From Leptodontidium sp. MPI-SDFR-AT-0119 (lineage: Eukaryota > Ascomycota > Leotiomycetes > Helotiales > Leptodontidiaceae), in the NCBI GenBank assembly GCA_020726505.1, contig JAHLEZ010000038.1, forward strand, positions 62,001 to 126,000: 64,000 nucleotides of DNA, in the 5' to 3' direction. The stretch's first letter is position 1; each line of letters begins with the position of its first letter. Below the pieces are notes generated by a model. That model did not search any database. It was not told where the DNA came from and saw nothing but the letters and a program-made list of their open reading frames with translations. The translations under genes and the position numbers were made by a program. Below are positions 1 to 11,589 of this stretch, piece by piece.

Positions 1-1541
1 ATCGGCGCTCTCAATGTAGTCCCCTGAGAAACGCGTCGCCATGAAGGCCTGTTGACAATGTCTTTGTCCACGACTATCTACTTGTGAAGAGATGGGAGAA
101 AGAAATCACTGGGATTGCACATTGCATGGCGGTCCATGAGAGCAGGGTGTATGCAATGGGGTGCCGCGATAACAAGATGGATTTATTTAAAGGACCAGGA
201 ATAGCAATTTCAAAATTCAAAACGTTTAAATGTGACCCCTCCATCTATACTACTAGCTTGGAAATCACTCACCATGAGATGTCGTTGCGGAGTCTCGAGT
301 TCCTTTATAGTCACCGCAGCCGAAAGAGCGGGCTCATGTCTCCATCTCCTTGTTGCATGCATTCGTATGAACTTGCCCATGCACATAAAGTAGGAAAGCT
401 TCTTTCGACTTAAGAGAGCGAGGCGATTATTACCAGCGCTGTTTTAGAAAGACGTTAAGTGACCGGGGTAGATATCGGTCGTGAGCTTTCGATGGTTTAC
501 CTACCTTTTTATAACCAAATCAGTAGAATGAACAACATAACTCTTTTCACTACCGCAACAACCGCTGTGACTGCTTGCTCACTTTATATGTTAGTTTTAG
601 TAAAGGTTGATTTCCAGTCAGGTACTCGTCACAAACAGGGCACCTATCGAGCTGTGGTTTCATGTTGCTTTATCAAGCTGCCAGGGGACCGTGTAAAAAG
701 CAGGCTCGTTATCTTGAAAACAATTTGGACGGCCTTCTGCTTCCCTGTTTTCTCGTTATCACTTGCCGTTTCAAATGGGCTCTGACATACAGTTCCAACG
801 TGTCAAGGTAGCCTAGATCACACTAAACTCTACTAGTTCGAAAGTAAACCTCGTTACCGGGACATGGAAAACCCCGTCTGTTGTGCTCCAACAACTTCAA
901 CTTGCCCACCATAGAACTGCATGCGAGATCAATATCTCACTTTCAGAGCCGGGGCAGGCATTCCTAAGCTAGCTAGTGATACCCAAAGAGCACACGCGTG
1001 AACCACTAACTTCATCGACAGACTTGAATCTTGGCTCAGCTTCATATGGTTAATTGTGTCAAAATGATTAAATCGGATGGTTTTGAATGGTCTAACAAGG
1101 TAGACAGAAGGCTTTATGTCTTGGCACTCCACTTGGAAGCCCTCCGGTTTGATTTGTAGATTTAACCGTAAATATTATTCGTAAACCCAGGCAATTTCGC
1201 CGCAGGTTGTCAAGCATGTGTGAACCGAAGGTCGTACCGTCCCAGAAACATGGTGTGGATGATGTTGTTTGCCTTGTTTCGGTTAACGATAGCCTAACTG
1301 TGGAGCACGGAAGGTGCGGAACTTTCGTACCCAGGAGGAGCTGTTCTAGCCGAAAAAGCCGAAAAAGCTAAAGAAGCCAAGGCCGTTACAACTGATAGCA
1401 TCTCTCATTTGTGCTTTGACGGTTTTTCCTGAAAGGGGTGCTTCCTATACTGGTCACTATAGCTCGAACCAGTACTTCAAAAGCCCCAGGGCAACGCAAC
1501 GAGTACCTCGAATCATCACCCCAAGCAATACTGCCTTGTCC
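1..1541. other. Left flank, no convincing gene
   Basis: Two plus-strand ORFs (84-413 and 459-785) and one minus-strand ORF (929-1132) are open, but none shows a domain, motif or intron pattern I recognise, so I do not call them. At the extreme left edge the minus strand has an ATG at 42-40 followed by 14 open codons running off the window. This could be the first codons of a leftward gene whose promoter would lie at roughly 43-200, but that is only a possibility. The rest looks like ordinary intergenic DNA of balanced composition. Confidence 0.3.

Positions 1542-1570
<29 letters not shown>
1542..1570 (+). repeat. A29 homopolymer abutting a start codon
   Basis: Twenty-nine consecutive A residues. 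The last A is also the first base of the ATG of the ABM-domain gene. Such a run in the 5' leader could be a slippage hot spot, the tail of an old retroposed sequence, or an assembly artefact. Confidence 0.9.
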
Positions 1571-1574
<4 letters not shown>

Positions 1575-1927
1575 TCTCGTTATCATAGTCGAACTTTACG
1601 CCAAGGACACTGCGGCGGCAATTGACACCCTCAAGCGCACGCTGGTTGAGGCGACTGGAATATATACCAAGGATCAAGGAACTCTGGAATGGAGGCCTAT
1701 CCAGGATACTGCGGATAAGAGAGCTTTCCGAGTTTTCGAGAAGTTTGAGTCTCAAGCTGTACGTAGCAATTTGGCCACCAGAATTATTCACTGTTTTGCT
1801 GACAGTTGTGATCGAGAAGGCCTTCCAAGTCCATCGGGAGAACCCATACCGGCAAAACTTCCTCGGCGCACTCAAAGATGCTTTAGATAAGCCACCGCAA
1901 CAGGGTAACTACGAGGAGTTGGTCTAA
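1570..1927 (+). CDS. Small antibiotic-biosynthesis-monooxygenase (ABM) domain protein
   Basis: Two exons, 1570-1758 and 1820-1927, give a 98-residue protein. The 61-bp intron starts GTACGT and ends in AAG, with a CTGAC branch sequence about 18 bases before the acceptor. Splicing joins ...FEKFESQA to AFQVHREN..., the usual layout of stand-alone ABM proteins: an N-terminal beta strand (MALVIIVELYAKD), a central EWRPIQD strand and a C-terminal helix with HRENPYRQNF. Members of this ferredoxin-like dimeric fold act as cofactor-free oxygenases, or as small partners in polyketide and aromatic pathways. The length is typical and the frame is clean. It lies about 0.9 kb from the 3' end of the convergent FAD monooxygenase, which suggests a shared pathway. 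The substrate cannot be read from the sequence. Confidence 0.8.
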
Positions 1928-2850
1928 GGGAGATAGATAGAAACTACTGGTTGAGGGAGGAAACATAGAGTTGCTTCGCACAAGATGAAACTCACAGAGA
2001 TTTCACATTCGTGTGCGATTTGAGATTGCGACGCTCGGCTCACTTAGCACAAGATATCAGGGTTTTAGGAATATCACTCAGGGGCACGTTCAAAAAAATT
2101 TACACATTTTGATTACTATTTCTTGGGGGGCTTTTTTTGACTTCTTGATTTTTGCTTCACGCTTCACAACACAGATCAACGTACTTAATCCGCTTTCGTC
2201 TACGTTTTCTTCCAACCGTAGTAACGCATGTCGAGTACCTAGAACTTACTCTTTAAGTAGTATTTTAAAATAAAATCGAGGTTCGTCACACTTTGAGGCT
2301 TTATCGAGAGGCCTTTGTTATTCGAAGATTAAGAAGGGCGACGTTTGGGTCGGTGGGCCGTAAAGCTTAATCGATTCCTTTGAGCTTTCGAGTTTTTCGA
2401 AGTCCTCGAGTTTTCGAGGCTCTCGAACCCTTGATATAATACCTTGTTTCCATCGAGTTCTCTATGTTATGAGCTAACGCCAAGCTTTAAAAATGGTCAG
2501 AGGAGGTATATAGGAGGTACATTCGATACGAGTCTGCGTTTAGAGGATTTTTCTCTCGTCTAACCCTTCATTGTCATTCAGGCATTAAACGATGCCTCAC
2601 TAGATGATTGTTTTCTCGCCCTTTATCCTGATTGGAATCACATTTCATGGATCTTTAAAGTTATGGCTGAAGAAAATATGATTCCTTATCAACAAAAGGA
2701 TCAGCAGCAAATTCTGAGCGAATCTAGCGAGCATCTGTCATTCCTTGGGAGCTCGTAATAGGACGTGTCTATCAAAAATTGACAAATAAGAATTAATATA
2801 CGAAAAAGTGTTGACTGAACTAATCGCAGTATTGATCGATACTCAATGGC
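1928..2850. other. Intergenic region with a possible exon-like fragment
   Basis: This 0.9-kb gap lies between convergent genes. From 2582 (after a CAG that could be a splice acceptor) to the TAA at 2757-2759 the plus strand reads about 59 codons of protein-like composition (starting ALNDASLDD and ending SFLGSS). I cannot assign a family, and no upstream exon is evident. The remainder, including ORF 2013-2273, shows nothing recognisable. Confidence 0.3.
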
Positions 2851-4695
2851 TCATTTAGTTGGTTTCCCTAACAGTTGTCCCAAGGCTTGCTGCAGCGCCT
2901 CTTTGTGGTTGGAGCCTTGGACCGTAGCTCTCCAGGCAATGTAATTATCTGGCCGGACCAGCAGCGCTTCGCCAGGAGCAAGCTTGCCTCTTGACCTCAA
3001 CAGTCCCTTGACGTCTTGATAAGGCTGCGATGTCTCGTGCAATACGTACGTGTCGATCTGGAACTCCAGACCCTTCGCAGCTGCAATCCACGGGGAGTCC
3101 TCCTCGGCAGCAACTAACACAAAGTTATGTTTGATCAAGTCGAGAGTCGAGATCGTCTGGTCGTCCTTCGACAAGAGAGACACGTGGGGGAACCTGGAGC
3201 CGGCAGTGCCACTGGGGCTGTGGGGATCTTCGAAGTCTTTGTCAGAGGAATCGCCCTTGCCAGGTACAAGGGCTCCTTTGTTGTATCGACCTCCGATTTC
3301 AACGACATCATATGTTTCTTCTGGAAGCTGTGGGATTTGGTTTTGAATACGATTCCGGAATCGGCGAGTCGCTTGGTCGACAACGGCTGCATCATTTGGC
3401 CTCCTCTCCTGTTCATAGCTTTGCAGCAACGAAGGAGCAGCTCTACCTGTGAGCACATAAGCCAGCTTCCAAGCAAGATTATGTGCATCCTGCAAAGATC
3501 AGATCAGCTGTCTCATAGGTCGCTAGAGACTGAAGGGAACTCACATTGCAACCCGTGTTTCCTCCCAACGCGCCTGTTGGGGGCATGATATGGGCAGCAT
3601 CGCCAGCAATGAGGACTCGACCACCCTTAGATGAATATCGTTCTGCTGTGCAGGAGGCCAATGTCCAATGCGCGAAAGATTGCAATTCTATGCCCGCTTC
3701 TCCGCTCAGGCCTGAAAACTCATACAACATTTTTCTGGCCTCGTCCTCGCTGACGGATCCTGGAGGAAAGTCTATTCGGCCGTCGGCCTCATTGATCCAA
3801 AGGAGGCCCGCCTTGCCTCGCTCTTCCTGGCGAAATGCACCTTTAAGGTGAGGCATCGTGACATAAATGATACCGTGACGGGCGCGATCTCCCAAGAGCT
3901 TCTGAAGGTCAGCCTTGAAGCGGAGGTTCAGGCCGGTGCCTAAATGGCCCACTCCCTTCATATCAATGCCTTCTTTCCTGCGGACGGCGCTCCTGTTCCC
4001 ATCGCAGGCAACGAGATACTGAGACTTATACTTTTTGTGTTCGTTAGTGGCGAGATCTCTGACAACAACAATGACTCCATCCGGCTGTTCATCATAGTGG
4101 ACAATCTCTTTTCCGTACACCAGATTATAGTTGCTCATCGGTGCATACTCAACGAGGATTGGCTCCAGCATGGCTTGTGTAAGCCAGAGCCATTCGCTTG
4201 GAGTCACTTCTTGGTCTCGCTTTGGGTCATGCTCCTGGACGGTGGCCAAAAGCTTGCCCTTGACGAGTCTCTCAACGACTAGCAGTCCTGCATCGACGTC
4301 AAACTCGCGGACACTCTCCTCCCGGCATCTTTTTTCAAGACCAAGTTGACGGAGGATCTCACACGTCCTGAAGTTCAGCCCGGTTGCACGTGGATGGGAC
4401 AGAAAAGTGGGACGACGATCGAAAGAAATAGTCTTGATCCTGCAAGAGAATAGTAGTCAATATTGGTTCTGGTTATGAGATTGTTGAGGACGAATTACCC
4501 ATGGAAACCCAAGAGCAGACCGGTCATCATGCCCACTAGACTTGACCCCATGATAACTACCGGCCATTCTTCTTTCTCAAGTGGGATTGAAGAGTGATCG
4601 AAATTGCTCAACTCAACATCTTTACTTGTTGGCTTGGAAAGATCTATTGTGTCGTCCAGATGTTCCAGACCATTTACGACGGAGAGTTGAGCCAT
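2851..4695 (-). CDS. FAD-dependent aromatic hydroxylase (phenol 2-monooxygenase type)
   Basis: Three exons on the minus strand (4695-4499, 4439-3545, 3489-2851) give 576 residues with consistent phases and GT-AG introns of 59 and 55 bp. This is a class A flavoprotein monooxygenase of the PF01494 family, which uses FAD, NAD(P)H and O2 to hydroxylate aromatic rings. Visible motifs are the N-terminal dinucleotide fold (VVIMGSSLVG near residue 46, a slightly atypical GxGxxG), the HPRATGLNFRTCEILR segment after intron 1, the second FAD motif GGRVLIAGDAAHIMPP continuing to GALGGNTGCNDAHNLAWKL across intron 2, and a C-terminal thioredoxin-like domain ending near LLVRPDNYIAWRA, as in RdmE/PgaE-like enzymes. 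It appears intact, unlike most of its neighbours. Start choice: the first in-frame ATG ahead of the Rossmann motif. Confidence 0.9.
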
Positions 4696-6187
4696 GCTTG
4701 AAGTGCTTTAGTGTCATGGGTTCCTGTAATGATGGAGATGCTGATTTTTTGGATTCTAAGTCGGAACGACGTCAAGCTTATACTTGAAATGGCTACAGTC
4801 ACTTGAGACGCACTCGGCTACACAGCCAGGTCGTAGCCTGTTATAGTCAAACTGCGGCTGTACCCGTGTGGCTCATGCAATCCAGCCTTGACGATAACCG
4901 GTTTCCCTCTCCAAAAACCCTAAACTTGTCAATTCCCGCACTAGCACTTAAGGTACAAACCATAAAACGCGAATATACTTTCTTGGTTTAGACTTAGGGC
5001 ATACTTTGCACAAGGTAGATAGAAAAGTATTGCAGATACTTGGAAATATCTCATGTAGTGCCTATTGAGCAAAACAACCTTTTTAGAGAAGATACCGAAA
5101 GCTAGCAAATTTTCAATACAATTTTACGCTCTTCACATGAAGTTCCGAAGTACAGTGTCACGACAGTATGTACATGCGATAACAGCCTCTCATGGTTACA
5201 TAGATTAAGGGGTTTCAGGGGTTCTTGAGATGCGACTCGGTCCACCTTCGGTGGTGTACCAGAGTAGTAGCGGAGGGGCTTTGTGTAGTCAAGGGGCGCG
5301 ATATGGCACCGAACTAAATCCATATACGCCACTTGTAATATATAGAAATTTAACCTTCAGAGCCTAGATTCTTTTTTTAAGTCTTGGCTACGGAAGGCCT
5401 TTTATCAGCGCTAAAATAAACTATAATTGCTAAGGGCGGGAAGGTTAGGGGGCCCTGCATACAGAGGTATGGAGGTAAGCAAAAAAGGGATTCCAGCTGG
5501 AATCCACACACTTGCAACGGTTGCAATAAAAGCTGCGATCATGGCACTATGTGTTTGGATTTCGGTAGTCTGTGCCCAGGGTCATCGGAGCAGAGTTGTT
5601 TTCACCACTCAACGCGCCGGCCGCGCTTCGTAGGCTTTTCATCTGCATTTAAGTGGTAGGCTAGGTTTCAGAACCTTCCGAGTACTCCCAGGCGAGGTCG
5701 TTCAATATATCCACTCCACCGAAGCGATCAGGTCGGCTAATACCGGAGAGTCGTCTCAATTTCATCCCCAGCCCAAATCTGACTTCGGCGAAACCTTTGC
5801 CAAAAACTATTCCAAGGAAAGGATAACCCCCAGGCCGAGTATGCCGTAAACTATCGTCGTTGGACTGAGCCTATGGTAATTCTGACCCTTCCTGGTCCTT
5901 GGGAGCGCTCCCAGGCCGAGTTTGCCCCTAGCCAACTTCTAAGCGAAGCCGTGGCCTTCGTTCCCTTGCTTAATCCTTGGTAATGGCTCCCTGGATTGTC
6001 CGTTACAGCGAGGACTCGGTTAGGACGACGACAACAAGATTGTTTCCCCGGTTTTGTTTCTTTGAAGTTTGGGAGCCTTTGGGAGTCACGACAATAACCG
6101 GTTGCTCTTGCCAGGGAGAGGGTGGCTTCGAGTCAATCAAAACACGATATACACCCTACCATTTGTATCTCATGTAGTGCCCCTTTT
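4696..6187. other. Intergenic, FAD-monooxygenase promoter side to Copia LTR
   Basis: About 1.5 kb without a recognisable gene. It should contain the promoter of the leftward FAD monooxygenase. ORFs at 5102-5332, 5427-5633 and 5977-6177 have no known features. The last five bases (6183-6187, CTTTT) are the target-site duplication of the Copia element. Confidence 0.5.
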
Positions 6188-6309
6188 TGTTAGAAATATG
6201 GGCTGTGCTGCGTTGATCTCTGTACCTGCGTACTTATGATCACGCCACCCCTATTTCCCCTATTACTCTGTACGCTCTCTCAGATAGAATTCTACATGCT
6301 TTTCTATCA
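6188..6309 (+). repeat. Copia 5' LTR (122 bp)
   Basis: Direct repeat of 11390-11511, with TG...CA ends. It is preceded by the target-site duplication CTTTT. Confidence 0.95.
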
Positions 6310-6479
6310 TAGTAGTAATTCTAATTGTTTGGAAATCAACCTCAATACTACTCAGAATCAATCAACACTTGCTGTAATCGATTCAATACACGTCATACGT
6401 TATATACCTCATCTGCGAATCAAATCAAGCCTCTGCAATACTTCCATCAAGTCAACTGTCGACTTCCTAGCTCTCCATT

Positions 6480-9400
6480 ATGCCTGTCGTATCAAAGTCA
6501 TCGGAATCATCGACTGAGTCGTCAAAACTAGTCTACGATAACTTTTACGAATGGAAGTTAGAGACTCAAAAGGAGCTCGCTACCGCCGGAATTTCAGAAT
6601 AGGTAATTGACCCTCCGGCACTACCGGCAACAGCGTCTCTTCAATTAGCCTAGAAAAAGGAGTAAAAGGAGGCTCGGAAAATCGTCGTTTCTAGTCTCTC
6701 TATAGTCATGTTTGAGAAGTACCAAGACCTCATAAACGCCGGGGATATGAAGGTGCTGTGGGACGCACTTCAAGCCGTAGGGACTGCTCATTCGTCTGGA
6801 GCTCAACATATCGCCAATATCAAGGAAGAGCTAGGCAAAGAAGTGTTCAACCCGTCTATCGAGAGTGCCAACGACTACGTCTCTCGTCTGCGGAAATACA
6901 GGCTCAGGCTCTCTGGCGATACTCATCCATTCACCGATGCCGATATCAAGGCAAAGCTAATTACATCACTGCTAAGGCTAGGAGATTAGAAAATAGTGCG
7001 TAGCGCACTATAGAATAACCCTGGAGACTTGGAAGCAATGCTCCACTAATTAATTAAGTATCAACTGTAATAGAAGGACGAGCTAAAGGTAGCACCGACT
7101 ACAGAACTAACGGCAATAAAAGCCAATTAGGTGGCGAATAGGGGCAGAGGCAGGGGCAGAGGCCATGGAGGCTACAGAGGTAGCAGAGCTAGGGGTAGAG
7201 GAGGTTAGAGAGGTGGAAAAGCAACAGGGGACCACAGGGACGCATCAGGAAGGGTGCAAAAGACCGCAAAATTGGACAGGAACCAATACGCGAAGTGCAG
7301 GAAGTTTGGCCATTAGAAGAACGAATGCAAGAGCAGAGAGACAGCCAACGTAGCCGCAGACCAATCAGAGACCTTCAAACCTTACTTTACGGACTATACA
7401 TACCTTACGGAAGAAGTGCAACAGGCCTACACCAGTATTACGGCCGCAAATCAATGGAAATTAGACTCCGGAGCGACCAAATACTTCTCTGGTGTGTATG
7501 CCGACTTTACAAGCCTCAAACGCTGGAGGGACAAGTAAGTAAAGACAGCCAATAATCAATATTCATCTGCGGAAGGCTATGGAGACGTGCAAATTAATGG
7601 CATGATATTACATAACGTCTAGTATGTGCCTGACTTTGGAAGTACTAGGCTACTGTCGATTGGTGCACTTATAGAGGACGGAATCAGCACCATATTCAAC
7701 AACACAGGGGCAAAGTGTTACAAGGACAATAATTTAGTGCTCTCTGCGACGAAAGCTAATGGCCTGTACGTCTTAGACTCAAATACGGAAGCAAATACGT
7801 CGGAATTACTAGTGCCGGAAACACACACCATAGAGAGCTCATATGACGACCAAAATCAGGAAACGATGCCGGACCTAATACACAGACGGCTTGGCCATAT
7901 AAACTACTAGGAAATGGTCAAATTGGAGGCAGTATCCGGGTACGGGATAAAGCTAGGAAAGCGGATAATCCATAAGGGAGAAAAGAGCTGCGAATCATGC
8001 CTGGCCGGTAGGATGAAGGAGCATTTCACTAAAAAGACGGACACTAGAGCTAATACGCCACTGCGCCGGCTACACGCCGATATCTCAGGAATCTAGTGCT
8101 AGTTAATTAGGGGGTATAAGTACTACCTAGTCGTCGTAGACGACGCAACACGAGTATACTAGGTACGGCTACTCAAGGACAAAACAGCTACTGTAATACA
8201 GCCGGAAATCAAGCTGCTAAAGACTTAATTAGAGCTTTAAAAGGGACAGGTAGTCGTGTATTAGCGGACTGACAATGGCAAAGGAGAGTTTAGAAATGCC
8301 TTTATGCGCTGGCTATAGGAGCTTGGTATACAGTCAGAGCCATCGCCACCATACAAACAGTCGCTCAATAGGGTATCAGAGCATTAGATATACCAACTGT
8401 CGAAAATCGTCCGGTCTATACTGTACGACGCCAAACAGCCAGATAGTCTTTGGTGCTATGCCGTAGAGCACGCAGCTAGGCTCAAAAACAGGAGACCGAC
8501 AAAGGCACTGCCGTATTAAGGGGTAGAAGGGCTGACGCCGCTAGAGGCATAGGAAGGTGCACCAGCTAGCTTGTCGCATTACAGAGTATTTGGAGCAAGA
8601 GCATGGCCATTGAGGCCAAAGGCAACGTTCCCTAGGAAGCTAGAGCCAAGAATACAGCTAGGGAAGTACATTCTAGTAGGGATGACTAGCTCACACATAT
8701 ACAGGCTACTAAATATGGAAAATCAACAGGAGTTGATCTCTACTGACGTCAAATTTGACGAATACACTACATGGCTAGTTACAGGCAAAGCAGAGACAGT
8801 GGCAAGACCTCCAAAGGTTAGAAGGCCAGCTAATAGAGCTGAAAGAAGACCTCTAGTGGGGAGGCCAGACGCTAAAATAGGCTCTGCTAAAAGACCTCTA
8901 GTGGGGAGGCCAGACGCTGAAATAGGCTCTACAGGAAGACCTCTAAGGAGGCCAGACGCTGAAACAGGCTCTGCAGGAAGACCTCTAGTAAGGAGGCCAG
9001 ACGCTAAAACAGGCTCTATAGGAAGACCTCTAGGGAGGCTAGACGCTAAAATAGGCTCTACAGGAAGACCTCTAGGGAGGCCAGACGCTGAAACAGGCTC
9101 TGCAAGAAGACCTTTACAGGGAAGGCCAGACGCTGAAACAGGCTCTGCAAGAAGACCTCTAATAGGGAGGCCAGACGCTGAAATAGGCTCTGAAAGACCT
9201 CCATTGGGGAGGCTAGACGCTGAAACAGGCTCTACAGGGACACCAATTCAAAGACCTCTAGTGGAGAGGCCAGCACGTGATGCTGATACGCAAAGGCAAA
9301 GAAGTAGTACTACGCAATCGTCTGATCAGCGACTAGCTAACCTCTCTTCTAAGCCTACAGAGTCTAAGTATGGACGACAACTGAAGCCAAGACGCGTATA

Positions 9401-11043
9401 TGGAGAGTCAATTACAGCTCTAGGAGCTAAAGGCGCGACTACACCACTAATTTAAGACTCAGTTACGCTGGAGTAAGCTCTATAAGAAAACAAAGCTAAA
9501 TAGATGCGCGTAATTAAGGAAGAATACAGCGCGTTGCGCTCTACTAGGACATATGAAATACGGTATGAAGAGCTACTAATTAGAAAGAAACTGATTACCC
9601 TCAAAACTAGTGCTACGTAACAAGCTACACTTAGATGGGTCCCTCGCACGCAGGAAAGCTCGCATTACAGCCAGAGGTTTTGAGTAATAATATGGCAGCG
9701 ACTACTTCGACACGTATGCCAGCGTACTACGGCTAACAACACTTAGAGTACTATTAGCTTTGGCTACTTATCGCGACTACGAAGCTGACTACGTCGATAT
9801 CGATACCGCGTTCTTGAACCTGAAGCTGAAGGAGGAAATATACATAGAGATACTACAGTTTTTCGTCGAAATAATACACCTAGAGCTAAAAGGAAGAGGA
9901 AACGCGTACCTAAAGCTTCTGCGGAGCCTTTACGGCTTAAAACAAGCACCTAGGGAGTGGTAGCTAATGGTGAAGACGGCCATGGAGACTACGTTTGGCC
10001 TTACACAATCAGATGCGGATCCAAATCTCTTCATTTATTAAGGCAAAACTGAAAAGTCGTACGTACTCGTCTTCGTTAATAATATGCTAATTATAAGGCC
10101 AAAACAACACGTCAATTACCTCAAAGGACAAATCCTGAAGACGTGGAAAAGCAAAAACCTAAGAGCCGTGACTATATTTATAGGGCTCCAAATTGAACGA
10201 AATCGGTTAGCAAGAACGCTTAAAATACACCTGTCACTTTACACGTCGAGAGTACTAGAAAGGTTTGGTATAGCCAATGCGAATAGAGTCAGCTTACTGG
10301 CAACTGCAGGCACAGTATTACGGAATGGAGATGACGTAGCTCAGCTGAGTGTTAAAGAGACCTCACTTTACTAGCAGATTACAGGTTGTGTCATATACCT
10401 CTCAAATTAGACGAGACTAAACATAGTATATATCGTTCTCTAACTAGCACGGTATATGACAAAGCCTACGGAAACGCACCTACAGCATACAAAGCCTCTC
10501 TTACAATACCTCAACGCGACGCTTAATAACGGAATTACCTATGGCGGAGGAAATACGACTAAATTCGGCCAATTCGACTGCTTTATAAACGCGACTTAGG
10601 GGACTGAAGGTGATAGGAAGTCACTCCAGGCATGGCTAATCATAGTCAATAACGCAGTCACTAGCTAGTCTGCTAACGTACAGAAGTCGACAGCTCTTAG
10701 TAGCGAGCATTTAGAGATAATGGCTGCTAGCGACGGATCAAGGGAAGTAGCATGGATGCTAAAGTTATGGAAAGACCTAGGAATCACCCTTATAAAGCCT
10801 CCGACTCTTTACCTCGATAATATAAGTGCCGAAGCCCTTACCAAGGAGCGCAAATTTACACCAAAATCCAAGCATATCGACATCCGCCACTTCTACATTC
10901 GCGATAATATGGTTTTAGCTGGGAAAATGACTATATAGCATGTACTAGGGAATGACAATATGGCAGACGCTCTTACCAAGGCGTTGCCAGGCCCTGCTTT
11001 TGAGAGATACAAGGGTTACATGGGCCTACCATCGAAGAGCTAG
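6480..11043 (+). pseudogene. Copia gag-pol polyprotein, inactivated
   Basis: Read in one frame with stops ignored. Gag begins at the ATG at 6480. An RG-rich stretch (about 7140-7220) is followed by a CCHC knuckle near 7285-7335 whose first Cys is Tyr and whose Trp is TAG. The protease shows LDSGAT (about 7460). The GAG-pre-integrase region (HRRLGH) lies at about 7885 and the integrase core (RTDNG) at about 8265. A low-complexity linker occupies 8840-9250. RT follows, with DIDTAFLN (9797) and YGLKQAPREW (9930), and RNase H runs to about 11043 (ADALTKALPG). The RT catalytic pair reads FVNN instead of FVDD (10078-10083). Most premature stops replace expected Gln (CAG/CAA) or Trp (TGG), a RIP-type pattern. 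Confidence 0.9.
8842..9250 (+). repeat. Coding minisatellite in the Copia integrase-RT linker
   Basis: About nine imperfect tandem units of roughly 42-48 bp, each encoding a variant of RPLxGRPDAExGSxG. The repeat stays open in the polyprotein frame (inside the stop-free stretch 8571-9455). Units differ by single substitutions and by 3-bp steps, so the frame is kept. Confidence 0.85.
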
Positions 11044-11389
11044 GAGTGGAGGCTACACCGGAATGGAGGCCAGAATAGAGGCCGGAATAGACACATATGG
11101 AGGCTACAAGGGAATGCAGACACATGGAAGACTTGGAGATAGTCAATTGGGGTACTCTTGTACTGTAACGCAAGCAGGAAGGCTGCGGGGTAGCTGAACT
11201 TCCTCCAAGAGGGAGATGTAAGCGCTATATGGCTGGGAAAGCCATATTACAGGAGTTAATGAGGCCCAGGAAACCCGAATACGAGCCTCAACGTCAGAAT
11301 ACGAGCCTCAACGTCAGGGATACGAGCTTAATTAGAGAGCTCAAAATACTGTACTTAGAATTCAATATAGAGCTTCAGAGTAGGGGGCA

Positions 11390-11511
11390 TGTTAGAAATA
11401 TGGGCTGTGCTGCGTTGATCTCTGTACCTGCGTACTTATGATCACGCCACCCCTATTTCCCCTATTACTCTGTACGCTCTCTCAGATAGAATTCTACATG
11501 CTTTTCTATCA
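11390..11511 (+). repeat. Copia 3' LTR (122 bp)
   Basis: Identical to the 5' LTR and followed by the duplication CTTTT. It ends 78 bp before the BVMO start codon, so the LTR lies within what should be that gene's promoter. Confidence 0.95.
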
Positions 11512-11589
11512 CTTTTACACCACCACAATTTCTCAAGCCTTCAACTCGTTCCAGCAACTTGATACCTGCACTGCCAGAGTTCTACACTC

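Larger units (their letters stand above)
6188..11511 (+). mobile_element. Ty1/Copia LTR retrotransposon, complete structure, defective coding
   Basis: The element is bounded by two 122-bp LTRs (6188-6309 and 11390-11511) starting TGTTAG and ending TATCA. They are identical by eye. The 5-bp duplication CTTTT flanks both sides (6183-6187 and 11512-11516). A purine-rich tract (TAGGGGGC) directly precedes the 3' LTR. The internal region encodes gag, protease, integrase, reverse transcriptase and RNase H in Copia order, but is interrupted by many TAG/TAA codons. Identical LTRs normally mean a recent insertion, so a dead coding region here suggests mobilisation in trans of an already mutated copy. 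Confidence 0.95.

Noticed and set aside
84..785. Plus-strand ORFs 84-413 and 459-785 as genes
   Set aside because: No domain, start context, intron pattern or composition to support them.
6480..11043. Idea that TAG is reassigned or read through, because so many Copia stops are TAG
   Set aside because: TAG stands for both Gln and Trp, TAA also occurs, and the intact genes in the window use ordinary stops. RIP at CAG/CAA/TGG explains the pattern.
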